Positions 1 to 11,830 of a stretch of DNA of 64,000 bases are shown one piece after another. The notes under the pieces are model-generated. The model was not told where the DNA came from. It made no database searches and saw nothing but the letters and a program-made list of their open reading frames with translations. The DNA lies in contig NC_079879.1 of the NCBI RefSeq assembly GCF_029227915.1, positions 7,440,001 to 7,504,000 on the forward strand, given 5' to 3'. Positions within the stretch are counted from its first letter, which is position 1. The number at the start of each line of letters is the position of its first letter. This DNA comes from Hydractinia symbiolongicarpus (taxonomy: Eukaryota > Cnidaria > Hydrozoa > Anthoathecata > Hydractiniidae). Made by a program: the position numbers and the translations under genes.

Positions 1-2190
1 GAGCTTCCTCGACATAGTTTACAAGCACGGGGAGGGAGAACATAAAGCACAGCTCAGCAAAGAGAGATTTACTTAGCTACTATAACTATCTTCCTAGGTT
101 GCTGTAATGAAAACAAAAAGTCGTGGGGACGAAGTGAGCATTGAGCAATAGCTTTATGGTCTTCAGGAACAATTACATTGTTTGAAAAAACCCTGAAACA
201 TTTGAAAATGGTTTACAACAACGATTAAAAATGATAAACGTCACATGATGGCTGAATGGATAACGGAATTTCCACGAAGTCGTTAATTTACCGCTAAATA
301 TGCAACTTTCGATATCACGTTTCGACACATCATACTTTAACTGAATATATCGAAAAAAAATATTTCTACAATTCTTAATTATAAATTATCACTGTTTTAT
401 AAATATAGTTTATTTTGGTATTTTTACTTTAACTGTTTCCCTGGCGACTCTTCAGAGCATACATTCAAACACCTTTCACCATGCCAATGCACAGAAAAAA
501 GAGATATACAATTTGGTTCTTAATCGCTTACGTACATTAGACTACAAGGGAGCCCTTATGAATAAGAGTAACATTGATTTTACATAATAACTATTAATTA
601 AGGCCCAGAAATGGCAAAATTTATAAGAAACATTTAGCCATTCGAGTTTAACTTGTTAATTCTTGAAATAAATGGAAAAAAGTACAACCACTGAAATAAT
701 TTTTTTGTAGCGATCTGATTGGTCATACTTTTTAAGGAAAATAAATAAAAAATCTGAAATTCTCCTTTGAGAAAATTACACGAGCATTCCCAGAGTGACA
801 GATTTTGCTTCAAGTTCAAAGCATGTAGAAATTAGTTTCAAAGCCGATTGCTTCTCCTTCTACTTTCTTAATCTGAACTTTTAAGTATGAAAGATCATTA
901 AAGACTATTAATATTAAAATCCAGGACGGACTTACAATACAAACCTTTTTTTTTTATAACAACAAGTAGCCTCGGATTTTGCCTATAAAAAAGACTTGAA
1001 CTAATGTTTTTTATAACTAAAACCAACCTGAATCTGAACTTTACCATAAAAAAATACAGGATGTAAATTAACATCCAATACTAAATATTTCCAATACGAT
1101 TATTTGTAATCATTAAATTAAATTAAAGAGTTTCGTTAGCAACAAAAAAAACACCTTAAAGCAACAAAAACCACCTCTTTTTTCTATAAAAATCATAAAT
1201 TTAAAAGAAATTCGAGGAAAAACTCACAAGTATGAAATAAAAAGCTGAATTCTACAGTTGTGTTATGACTACTTGGAACAAAAAAGGCTCAAGAAAGAAC
1301 TAGCCTCAGATAAATAAAACAGTAATATTTTATATGATATCATTACCTTATCATTATTTACACTTTACGTTACGAAGTTTCAAATTTAAATTAAAATATA
1401 TTTATATATAAAAATCAAAACAACTAAACATTACCTGTGCTAAAATTAATTTTTTAAGAAGATTAAAGTTCTTTATAGAATCATTACAGCCTAGTTAATA
1501 AAAAAAAATTAAAATTAAGGAAGAAAAAAAAATACCTTTGAGCGTTGCATGATGGAGAAACCTCGTTTACTTTATCTAAACACTACAAAATCGTTCCACA
1601 AAACACGTTTTGAAATTACAAGAAAACCACACTTATAAATATAAACATCTCCCTCGTTTTATTTCAAACTATTGTTTTAACAATAACAAAAAATGTAGCT
1701 GGCAAAACCAAAAACAAACAAGTTAGTACAACGAGAACTTCCAAGAACATAGTAATTATTCTAAGTAACAAGATTAATATAGAAGTCTATAATTACGAAT
1801 TTCTCTTTTTTAAGTAAAGGGTAAAGTGGGATATAACAAAGAGAACAATTCTCTGAGTAATATGGTTTACTTAAAACTAAACAAATATAAACAAAAAAAT
1901 TGCGTATTGTGTCACATGATAGTAACAGTTTATAGGCAGATATATTTTGTGTTTGTTTTCAAATACAAACAATTCTTTTAACATGTGAACTTAATAACAA
2001 ATCTTAGGTCACAAAGGAATTTCTACATACGCCATCAATCCAGTATACGCCCCACAATCCTTTTTTTCTACAAATAGCGCCCAACTTGATAACAACGCCC
2101 AGCTTGATAACAATCTTGAAAAAGAATGGTGGACGAAGGGCGTGTGTGAAGCAATTTGTACACACTCCCTCTGTCCACTATACACCATCT
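1..2190. other. AT-rich intergenic DNA, no gene seen
   Basis: No reading frame here shows a recognisable domain, and I see no RNA gene or clear repeat. The sequence is rich in A/T homopolymer runs. The longest open frames are about 60 codons and have low-complexity composition, as expected by chance in such DNA. Confidence 0.6.
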
Positions 2191-2565
2191 CTACCACAAG
2201 TGTTGTGGGTTGTGCTTGTATTTCTCGTATTCTTCATTGTTGTAAAATGATATCACCGTTTCATTTCCTACACCACATTCGATAAGTGTTTTGTGCTCAC
2301 AAATCCTAAGCTCCTCGTCATTATCATTGTTTATGACTGGATCATTGGTTTTGGATCCAAACTGTTTTTGCTCAATTTTCATAGCGTTATACAAGTGTTT
2401 ACGAAAAGGTGCTGGGAGTTCTGTTCTTTTTAAAATGTCTTCCTTCACGAAATTTATAAATTCTAGTCCAGTTTGATTCAAATCAACATGATGATACACT
2501 ACATTCCGTATATTTCGATACTCAAATGAACGAATCAGCCTGACTGTAATGATATAACTACTCAT
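2191..2565 (-). CDS. C2orf76: UPF0538 family protein, C2orf76 orthologue
   Basis: This is an intact 124-residue frame from ATG at 2565 to TAG at 2191. It opens with an ITVRLIRSFEYRN block and continues with a VVYHHVDL segment, a KRTELPAPFRKHLY block and a C-terminal NEEYEKYKHNP motif. These match the order and length (about 125 residues) of animal C2orf76/UPF0538 proteins, recognised from family memory. The family has no established biochemical role, so none is claimed. The whole protein lies in a single exon although the other host genes of this window are intron-rich. A TTTATTTAG acceptor-like site sits about 30 bp upstream of the ATG, so a 5' UTR intron is possible. A retroposed copy is the alternative, but no poly(A) tract or flanking repeat is obvious. 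Confidence 0.9.
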   Translation of the reverse strand: MSSYIITVRLIRSFEYRNIRNVVYHHVDLNQTGLEFINFVKEDILKRTELPAPFRKHLYNAMKIEQKQFGSKTNDPVINNDNDEELRICEHKTLIECGVGNETVISFYNNEEYEKYKHNPQHLW

Positions 2566-3440
2566 AATTTTCTTGTTTTTATCAGACTAAATAAAAACAA
2601 ATTTATAGTCACAAACAACATAGTATTTATACCTCAATCCAGCACTTCAGATAATTTTTGGAGACTCGTCGGAAAAAATGCCTGCCATGTTAAAAAGGGG
2701 GAGGTAAATTCTCTGGCTGCAGTTAATTTAAAAAGATCCTTCTTAATGAACTGAAGTGTAAAGATTGTTTTTCAAAATTATGAGTTTTGTCCCGGAAACT
2801 AACTTAAAACTGGTTAATGATTTGCAGCAAGGAATTAAAAAATTTTAATGAGGGACTCTTTGCACATTACCGAATATTAAGTGGTCATCATATAACGTGG
2901 AAAAGCAAAAATATTTCAGCTACACACAATGTTGAATTGTGGATAAATAGACGTATTATGAAAATAATTTAAAACTACTTCAAACAAAGCGCCCAGTTCT
3001 GCTTCTTAGAACTTGTGCATCCCTCTGTAAGGCTTATATAGTACATGCTGTATACTTATTTTTTAAATATAAAGATAGCAAAAGGTGCCCGAAGAAATAA
3101 GTGATGTGTCAAAAATATGCATAATATGTTTCCTAAGTTATGATGCAAGCTACAAGTTTTAACCATAATCACAACAGGAGTTACTAGATGTGCAGAGTAT
3201 ATAGGACTTTGACATAAATGTGAGGGGTAGTTTTGAGTAATAGCCAATAATAAAGAAGGTCTGGAAACTCTGAGAAAACAGTGTGGAAGATTTCAAGCTA
3301 CACCTCTATATCCCAAATAAACTTGAGAGAAAAATACTTTTTCCTGATGATAAAAGAGACATGTAAAAAACCTTCCAGCAGACCATTGGCTGGCTGGCTG
3401 TCATGCCTTGCTAAGTTAGAATACCGCATCAGGCGTACAA
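2566..3440. other. Intergenic, no gene seen
   Basis: Short chance frames only, with no recognisable motif. The right edge is where the tandemly duplicated 1,295-bp block begins. Confidence 0.5.
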
Positions 3441-4735
3441 ATAGTGAACTACTTTTAAAAAGAAAACTTTTGCAGTGAAAAACATTGGTTATTTAAGCTG
3501 CAAATATTTCTTTTTTACACATGTTCAAGGTAATCAGCTACAAACGTTTATTCCAGCAAACTTACATTAGCACAAAATTAAAGATCTTTTAACAAAAAAC
3601 TCCAAGGTTAATTTCCAAAATACCAAGGTGATATTAGTATGGTGAAATTTTTTTCCTGCAAAAGTTTTTTTCTTTTTTAAGGTAATACAAGGTGTGAACA
3701 GGTATAAAAATTTAAATGCCAACTTGCTAGCTTAAATTCCAGTGACTACAGTATATTAAAAAGTATAACTATATAATAGTGCTTTTATGGGCTATTTAGC
3801 CTTGTAAATTCAATACATGGTTTTCTTAAAAAGCATATCTCAACTTGATCACATTAGAAATGTTCTTAAAAAAGCAAAATCAAGAACACTTAGTAGAATT
3901 GCAGCTGGCAGACGAGTTTAATTTACTGGTCACCTTTTTATGTTTATCTCAAAGCAGACAGGCAAAAGTGACCCCTTAAGTGGCATGCGATCTCGTGAGA
4001 AACCAAAAAAGACCTGTGGTTCTACTGTGATAAATAATACACAAAGACACCAACTAGTTTCAAGTCAAAGGACTTGCTTTGCTAAAGACTGTTCAAAATG
4101 GAGACGCCTTGTGGCTCTTTGTTGTACAGCGGGTGGAAGAGCAAAGTAACAATGTAAATTTCATAAATAATCAATAAAAAAATATATAAAAAATAATTTT
4201 TTTAAGGGAATAAAGATGAAAAAAAGCCTTCAGATTTCACTAAAACCATCACCGTATGTAATGACTATTCAAGTGGATCTTAAATTGTCTACTCTTGATC
4301 CAATCCACGCAAGGGTGATCATCACTTTAAAATCAAAGAGTATGAAAAAATTTGGAATGGTTGAAAAGCAGTTGGAGTGTTTCAAGCAAGACGCCAGAAG
4401 TGGCACTGTAGTAGATTTTAATCGATTTTTATGATTAGAAAAGATTATGATTTTAGACTAATATGATTTTTTGTTTTAGGGTTTCTAAAAACGATTTAAT
4501 TTCATGCATTAATTTGCCGAGTTAATAAAATGATTTTCTAATCTTCCGTAATAAAGTATCACAAACGGTTCAAATCACCCTCATATTTTAATCACTTTGG
4601 TCTGGTTTGTCAAAAAAGGATGTGCATTTACAAATGGTTATATCTGCATCTGAAAGACCTTGTCTAATTTTTAAAATATTTAGTTTTTGTTTAACATTGC
4701 TAATCAACACTAAGTAATAATCAGCAGCTTTTTTC
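3441..4735 (+). repeat. Tandem duplication, copy 1 (1,295 bp)
   Basis: Copy 1 runs from the atagtgaactactttt start to the agcagcttttttca end, and the same sequence starts again at 4736. I found one difference over the stretches compared by eye (about 3766, a versus g at 5061). Each copy has two plus-strand frames, 69 codons (3940-4149 in copy 1) and 72 codons (4216-4434). The first has a cysteine/basic tail (CFAKDCSKWRRL). The second has a DLKLSTLDPIHARVI segment loosely reminiscent of the C-terminal part of some DNA-transposon proteins. I cannot assign either, and they may be remnants of one broken transposon frame. Confidence 0.9.
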
Positions 4736-6031
4736 ATAGTGAACTACTTTTAAAAAGAAAACTTTTGCAGTGAAAAACATTGGTTATTTAAGCTGCAAAT
4801 ATTTCTTTTTTACACATGTTCAAGGTAATCAGCTACAAACGTTTATTCCAGCAAACTTACATTAGCACAAAATTAAAGATCTTTTAACAAAAAACTCCAA
4901 GGTTAATTTCCAAAATACCAAGGTGATATTAGTATGGTGAAATTTTTTTCCTGCAAAAGTTTTTTTCTTTTTTAAGGTAATACAAGGTGTGAACAGGTAT
5001 AAAAATTTAAATGCCAACTTGCTAGCTTAAATTCCAGTGACTACAGTATATTAAAGAGTATAACTATATAATAGTGCTTTTATGGGCTATTTAGCCTTGT
5101 AAATTCAATACATGGTTTTCTTAAAAAGCATATCTCAACTTGATCACATTAGAAATGTTCTTAAAAAAGCAAAATCAAGAACACTTAGTAGAATTGCAGC
5201 TGGCAGACGAGTTTAATTTACTGGTCACCTTTTTATGTTTATCTCAAAGCAGACAGGCAAAAGTGACCCCTTAAGTGGCATGCGATCTCGTGAGAAACCA
5301 AAAAAGACCTGTGGTTCTACTGTGATAAATAATACACAAAGACACCAACTAGTTTCAAGTCAAAGGACTTGCTTTGCTAAAGACTGTTCAAAATGGAGAC
5401 GCCTTGTGGCTCTTTGTTGTACAGCGGGTGGAAGAGCAAAGTAACAATGTAAATTTCATAAATAATCAATAAAAAAATATATAAAAAATAATTTTTTTAA
5501 GGGAATAAAGATGAAAAAAAGCCTTCAGATTTCACTAAAACCATCACCGTATGTAATGACTATTCAAGTGGATCTTAAATTGTCTACTCTTGATCCAATC
5601 CACGCAAGGGTGATCATCACTTTAAAATCAAAGAGTATGAAAAAATTTGGAATGGTTGAAAAGCAGTTGGAGTGTTTCAAGCAAGACGCCAGAAGTGGCA
5701 CTGTAGTAGATTTTAATCGATTTTTATGATTAGAAAAGATTATGATTTTAGACTAATATGATTTTTTGTTTTAGGGTTTCTAAAAACGATTTAATTTCAT
5801 GCATTAATTTGCCGAGTTAATAAAATGATTTTCTAATCTTCCGTAATAAAGTATCACAAACGGTTCAAATCACCCTCATATTTTAATCACTTTGGTCTGG
5901 TTTGTCAAAAAAGGATGTGCATTTACAAATGGTTATATCTGCATCTGAAAGACCTTGTCTAATTTTTAAAATATTTAGTTTTTGTTTAACATTGCTAATC
6001 AACACTAAGTAATAATCAGCAGCTTTTTTCA
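4736..6031 (+). repeat. Tandem duplication, copy 2
   Basis: Second copy of the preceding block, offset by 1,295 bp, with frames at 5235-5444 and 5511-5729 that translate identically to those of copy 1. Homology stops at about 6031, where copy 2 continues with ctttcaagg instead of re-entering the repeat. Near-identity means a very recent duplication, or an assembly duplication between overlapping reads. Confidence 0.9.
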
Positions 6032-7600
6032 CTTTCAAGGTTCGTTTTTAGCAACACCTTTCCAAGCTAAACCCATTTTTTTGAGCCTTATTAAAAAGGA
6101 TATTGAAATTATCAAACTTTTCTCTTCTAGTTAGCCATATTACAGTGTAATGCCCATTATTACACTTGTGTCGTTAAAACATTACCTGTTTTTGTTGCAT
6201 TTCAGGCCCATAGTATAAAAATCGTATATCAAGGCAGAGCACACCAAATATAAAGCAATAGCGGAATAGCATGTGTCTGAGCACTATGCAAGTGAATCAC
6301 ATAAGAGAAAATTATTACTAACAACACCATAATTAATTGTCACAAAGTAACTTTACATTATGGTAGCACGAGAACTTTAACATTATTTACACCTGCATTG
6401 CTTTTTATCTTCTTTTTACTAAACAAACTTTCAGCCAACAACTACTCAGATCAGTGTGCACATGTGTATCAGTAGCTTATGAATTAAATAAAGAATTTTA
6501 AAGACATGCTTAAACAAAATTCACAAAAAGGTTTTGATAGAAAAGGCCAATAACAGATGCATCACAGCCTTTCTTATGAAATTATCAAAATTACAATGGT
6601 GCTTTTTTAATTAAATTTAGTTGTATTAAATATTTCAAGAACAACAATTAGTTTTATTAGACAATTTCCTACTTTATCAACAAAACAATTTTTTTTTCTT
6701 TACTTTCAAGAAGTATATTAGAATCCTGTTACATGATTAGGCTATAAGTATTACCAGTTTAGTATTTAAATAGGACACTTTTCTCCAGTTGCTAAGGGTG
6801 CAAGCAAACAACAGTAACAAGTGTCCTACAGTCCGAATTACTTGAAATTTCGGAAAACTAATTTTAAGAAAAATTCGTCCATCACAAGTTTAATTAACAC
6901 TGTAGCTTCTGCTGGTTTCATTGCCAAAGAAGTTTAAGAAGTTAAGAATAAAAATTAAAGTAATTTTTCACATTGATTCTCAAAACTTCTCAAAAAACTA
7001 ATTGACATTAATGTTTTGCTCAACTTATGGTCAAATTGTATTAACTGTAGTGATTTGTCCATAATAATTTAAGTTGTCTGAAGCAAATAATGTTATTACG
7101 CAGCAAGTGTTATTGAACGTTGCTAAAAACGCAAAGTTTACGACAATTAATCATAAGAGAAGCAACGTGTGCAACCAAAAGCTACATAAAATTGAAATAC
7201 TACAAACCTAAATGAAACAATCAATGTATATAATGATAATAATTTGTAGCTAAAATAGCCACATCATAACCCCCATTTGTTCCGGTCTTTTTTACAAAAT
7301 TAGAGGTCAAGAGTTTTTATCATATTTAAAGGCCATGAAATTTATATTAATGTATCTTCAGAGTTGTAACAGATAGATTAGATGTGCATATTTTAAGGTG
7401 GGTTCACATTCATTAATTATGGTCGTTTGAGCAAGGCGAATACAAAAAATCTACTTGTTGCAAATGACAAAAAGCAGTTAAAAATAAACAGCATGTAACA
7501 ATTAAGATATTATTTTTAAATATTGTTGTGAAATTGTATTTCGAAATCTGATTGGTTGATAAAAATCCTATTCATGGTGGTAGTTGAACTTATTCCAGCT
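6032..7600. other. Intergenic, no gene seen
   Basis: No recognisable coding sequence or RNA. The last five bases (cagct, 7596-7600) are the probable left target-site duplication of the Ty3/gypsy element. Confidence 0.5.
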
Positions 7601-7715
7601 TGTTAAATTTTAATTGACATTTACATTCTTATTGTCCTTTTAGATTAAATATATTTCTGGTCTTAGTACCTATATAAATAAGTGTCTTCTATTACTTATT
7701 GAACTTATCTGAATA
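7601..7715 (+). repeat. 5' LTR of the Ty3/gypsy element
   Basis: It begins TGTTAA and ends GAATA, and holds a TATA-like tatataaat about 30 bp before the end. It aligns with 14710-14823 with scattered substitutions and small indels. The internal region starts at 7716 with tggcgctgcaagc, in the position of a tRNA primer-binding site; I do not assign the tRNA. Confidence 0.8.
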
Positions 7716-8079
7716 TGGCGCTGCAAGCAGAATCTGACTGGAGAACATCTTTTTCTTTCTATTGGTATTCCTGATACAGCCAGTCAAATCTATGCAAAAA
7801 GCTTTTATGACAATCGAGTCCTTGAGAACTGCTTCCTTCATTGGACAAACCCCTACTAACAGACCTAGGGATTACCGTTATTGGAGATATCTTGAAAATA
7901 TTAAACCATATCAAATAGTTACCTCCACGGATAAAGAGTGCTCTCACCACCATCCCTAGTACACCACAATCAAAAGCTCCTCCTACCAGAAATAAACTCT
8001 GAGATAACACGTCCCCAGTTCCGAAAGTTTAAGATTGACTGGGAAGTCTACAAAAACATTTCAGTCATGGCACCTACCC

Positions 8080-8500
8080 ATCTAACATCAATGTTGTAAA
8101 ACACCTGTGATGACACCACACAACATAGCATCATCAATACCGTGCCAGATTTCCTGACATTGCCTGAACCACAACTGTTAGATGCCATTGAGGAAATTGT
8201 GACTACACGATCCAACCCAACTGTCCATCGTAATGCATTTTACCGCTATTTCACAACATGAAAATGAGTCATTGAAAGATTATTTAGTTCGTCCTAAATC
8301 TACTGTGCAAGACTGTGAGTTTGCATGTCCCCATTGCAACCTCGATCTATCACCTACACATATCTGAAACCAATTTATGAGAGGCTTGAATAATGAAACA
8401 TTTCAAGTAGATGTCCTTGCTAAGGCCAGCCAACTAACAACACTAGAGGACATCCTAAAACATGCTGAAGCCTTCGAGACTGCTCTACCAGACCCCGCCC
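8080..8500 (+). pseudogene. gag remnant of the Ty3/gypsy element
   Basis: Conceptual translation gives Gag-like helical sequence (a LPEPQLLDAIEEIV segment near 8165-8205 and a DYLVRPKSTVQDCEFACPHC segment near 8277-8340). It is broken by an in-frame stop near 8096, by frame changes near 8240-8270, and by another at about 8366. It then continues into the long open frame at 8377. Assignment rests on position upstream of the zinc knuckle and on resemblance to invertebrate gypsy Gag. Confidence 0.65.
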
Positions 8501-9573
8501 AACTCCAAGACATATCTGATGTCATGGCCGTACGTTGGACCGATTACCAGAAACAAAAGAGAACTCCCATCACCAAACACACACCTGTATGTACAGGATG
8601 CGGGAGTAACAACCATACTGGCAGAGAGAGGGCTGCGAAATGCCCAGCTTGGGGAAAAATCTGTCAAAGCTGTAATACCCCAAATCATTTTGCCAGAGTA
8701 TGCAGAAAGAAACCATTCAGAACTTCAGAAAAGTTGGAAACGCCTGATACTGCTGGAGCCTTGATTGCTCACGTAACCTATAACACTAATAGCAAATTGT
8801 ACACCCAAAGCAGCACAACTACAGACATTCTCACATCATTAACACCTTTGCTACCAGGTGAAGCCTATTCCGGCCACCCCAACCGACTGAAAATGTTTCC
8901 AGACAGTGGTGCCAGTATATGCCTAGCTGGGCCACAACATCTACGACAACTTGGAATAACAGCAAATGCTCTAATACACTGTCAAAAACGAGTTCATGCA
9001 GTGGGTGGAACAACACTCAGATTCAAAGGATGGGTTCCTGTTCGCTTTACCGTTGGTAACCATTCAACCAAACAGCCACTACACATATGCAACAACATTG
9101 ATCGTATCTACTTTAGCCGCCAAGGTTGCACTGCAGTAAACATCTTACCATCTTCATTCCCATATCCAATGGATAATACTCCCGCTCATGTTGCAAACAT
9201 CGAACAAGAAAATAATTATCATCACCGTGCATCACCACCTCCACGACCAGGTAATCTGCCTTATCCAGCTACCAAAAAGAATGTTACAAAACTAGAAAAA
9301 TACCTACTAGACCAATTTTCTACAACGACATTCAGTAAAATATACTCTATACCCTACCACTGGAAAAAAGAGGTCAAGGCTAGTCTTGACGAGGACGTCT
9401 GTCGTGGGATAATAGCACACGTCCCTATCGGGACTCCTGTGGAATGGTCCACCACAATGGTTATTACCGAAAAGAAAAACGGAAAACTCCGCAGAACCAT
9501 TGATCTTCAACAGTTAAACAACCACCTTTGTGAAACTCACCACTGCCCTTCCCCCTTCCAGCTAGCGTGCTAG
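8377..9573 (+). pseudogene. Gag C-terminus, zinc knuckle, protease and RT start (Ty3/gypsy)
   Basis: This is a 398-codon open frame. Paired cysteine/histidine clusters (CTGCGSNNHTGRERAAKC, then CQSCNTPNHFARVC) form the nucleic-acid-binding part of Gag. A retropepsin active site (FPDSGASICLAG) follows near codon 175. The N-terminal fingers of reverse transcriptase appear at the end (WSTTMVITEKKNGKLRRTIDL). The frame closes at a TAG (9571-9573) exactly where related elements keep reading, so the stop looks like a CAG-to-TAG nonsense change rather than a natural end. RT continues in the same frame from 9574. Confidence 0.85.
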
Positions 9574-9768
9574 GTGCCACCCAGCACAAAGAAGACTATT
9601 CTTGATGCAGTTGACGGATACCGTGCCATTGCCCTTGATGCACAAAATCAACCCTTAACCGCATTCATCACCGAATGGGGTTGGTATATGTACCTCCGCA
9701 TGCCACAAGGCTTTGTTGCATCTGGGAATGCTTATACCAGACGGTACGACGAAGTCATAAAGAACATA
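9574..9768 (+). pseudogene. Reverse transcriptase palm, first part (interrupted)
   Basis: It continues the RT frame after the nonsense codon: the segment with TILDAVDGYRAIALD carries the first catalytic aspartate region, followed by FITEWGWYMYLRMPQGF. The gene is broken at 9768 by a mariner-type insertion and resumes at 11435. Confidence 0.85.
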
Positions 9769-11432
9769 CAGTACAGTCCAGATGTAAGCGTACGCGTACG
9801 CTCAAGTTTCACACCTTTTTCTCGGAGGCGGTAGTTGTTTGTCTTTTGTTCTTATTAATTATCTTGCGAGTCTTGTAAGTCATTAACTTGCGCGTAATAA
9901 ACAAAGGATTATTGAAGAAAAAATAGCTTATTATAACTGCGCGTAACTATTGTTAAATAGTGTAAACATAACTATTCCCAATAGCATAATTGCAAATGTT
10001 ATCAACTCTATCAATGTGACACGAAGAGCCATTGTTTAATAGTTTTATTAAACAAATGTTTTGCATGGAAACTAAATAAACTAGCGAGAAAGCATTGTTG
10101 GTTGCGCGGGTTAAATAAAGCTTTTAAGCGATAGAAATAATTATATTTTAACAAAGATTGAAACTTTAATTTTAATAGAAATGTTTTTTTTAGATCGCAT
10201 TTTAAAAGTTTAAAAACGAAAAACGGCGATAGAAATGTTTATTTAGATCGCATTTGAAAAGTTTAAAAACAAAAAACGGCGATAGAAATGTTTTTTTAGA
10301 TCGCATTTTGAAAGTTTAAAAACGAAAAACGGCGATAGAAATGTTTTTTTTAGATCGCATTTTAAAAGTTTAAAAACGAAAAACGGCGATAGAAATGTTT
10401 TTTTAGATCGCATTTTAAAAGTTTTAAACGAAAAACGGCGATAGAAATGTTTTTTTTAGATCGCATTTTAAAAGTTTAAAAACGAAAAACGGCGATAGAA
10501 ATGTTTTTTTAGATCGCATTTTAAAAGTTTAAAAACGAAAAACGGCGATAGAAATGTTTATTTAGATCGCATTTTAAAAGTTTAAAAACAAAAAACGGCG
10601 ATAGAAATGTTTATTTAGATCGCATTTTAAAAGTTTAAAAACGAAGAACGGCGATAGAAATGATTTTTTAGAAAGTTAAAGAACGAAGAACGGCGATAGG
10701 AAAGCTTCGTTATGAACTCTATCAATGTGACACGGCGAGCCATTATTTGATAGTTTTATAAAATAAAAGATTTGCGCGAAAACTAAATAGACAGCGAGAT
10801 GCATTGTTTAAATCTTTTAAGAGATAGAGCTGTTGCGCGCTAAAAAAACAAAGACAATGTTTTTAACAATAAAATGTAGCGTGATACTATAAAACGTCAA
10901 AAGTTATATTTTTAGATTTTTTCTTTCTTTGGTATTAAAATTTAATTTGTTTTCGAAATCTTATTGCGAAGGGAAAAGTCCTGAACGTAGGGTTTTTCCG
11001 TTTGCGTTGCTAAACATTGCTTTTTATAAAAAGAACTTTTAAAAGTTTCGCATGTTAAAAAATATATTTCGACGATAAAGAAATATTACTAAAAGTTTTA
11101 AAAGTAGCATTAGTTTTTTTAAAATATTTAGATCATTGGATTTGTTGTTTTTTAAAAGAGCTTGTGTTTTTTAAATATATCAGATTATAATCGCGTTACT
11201 ATAATTAGTTTCGTTGTTAAAAAAAATAAAAATTCAATGGCCTTCGCGTTTAATTTTTTCCCGCGCAGAGTATTGTTTTTAAACAATGTTTCTTGCTATG
11301 CTTTTGTTTTTAACACGAAGCAATTATTTTCGCGCAATTTGAAAGGAACTCGCTATCCCATTGTTTTTTTTAATGAAAGCAATTATTTTTGCAAGTTGAG
11401 CGTACGCGTACGCTTACATCTGGACTGTACTG
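9769..11432. mobile_element. Non-autonomous Tc1/mariner-type element inserted in RT
   Basis: The ends are perfect 37-bp inverted repeats (9769-9805 and 11396-11432) starting CAGTACAGTCC and flanked on both sides by TA (9767-9768 and 11433-11434). A TA duplication plus a 5'-CAGT terminus is typical of the Tc1/mariner/pogo group. No transposase frame is present. The interior is AT-rich and carries a 53-bp minisatellite. The open frame that starts at 11162 only bridges from filler into the retroelement and is not a gene. Removing the element with one TA rejoins the RT frame at the VDD catalytic box, which proves insertion polarity and boundaries. Confidence 0.92.
10170..10700. repeat. 53-bp minisatellite inside the mariner-type element
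   Basis: About nine to ten head-to-tail copies of a roughly 53-bp unit starting gcgatagaaatgttt and containing agatcgcattt and aacggcgat. Copies differ by single bases and 1-2 bp indels, and the last copies are shortened. The block is bracketed by two diverged copies of a roughly 100-bp segment (ctctatcaatgtgacacg at about 10005 and 10717). Confidence 0.9.
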
Positions 11433-11434
11433 TA

Positions 11435-11830
11435 CCACATAAGGTGAAATGCGTTGACGACACCCTTTTGTATAACAACAACATTAAAGAATCTTTCTAT
11501 CACACATGGGACTATCTCACCCTCTGTGCTGAAAAGGGGATAGTAATTAACGCTGATAAATTCCAATTCTGTCAAGATACAGTCAACTTTGCCGGCTTAA
11601 CAATAACTCCTACAGGCATTGCACCATCCTTGCATATTCTATCTGCCATCAGAGACTTTCCAATCCCAACAAACTTCAGTGGGACTCGCTTTTGGTTTGG
11701 ACTAGTTAACCAAACATCTTGGGCTTATGCAACGAGTAAAATTATGCTCCCATTTAAAGAATTAGTTAAGAAACATTTTACTGGGATGATACACTGGAAG
11801 AACTGTTTCGTCTGTCCAAAATACAGTTGA
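11435..11830 (+). pseudogene. Reverse transcriptase, second part (VDD box onward)
   Basis: RT resumes immediately after the right TA: KVKCVDDTLLY contains the catalytic VDD box with cysteine in the preceding position. It is followed by the palm/thumb segments with DKFQFCQDTVNFAGL and a RFWFGLVNQTSWAY connection segment. The frame ends at a TGA at 11828-11830, near the start of the RNase H region. Confidence 0.85.

Noticed and set aside
11162-11830. 222-codon open frame as a single gene
   Set aside because: Its first part is AT-rich transposon filler and its second part is the retroelement RT; the fusion spans the right inverted terminus of the inserted element.
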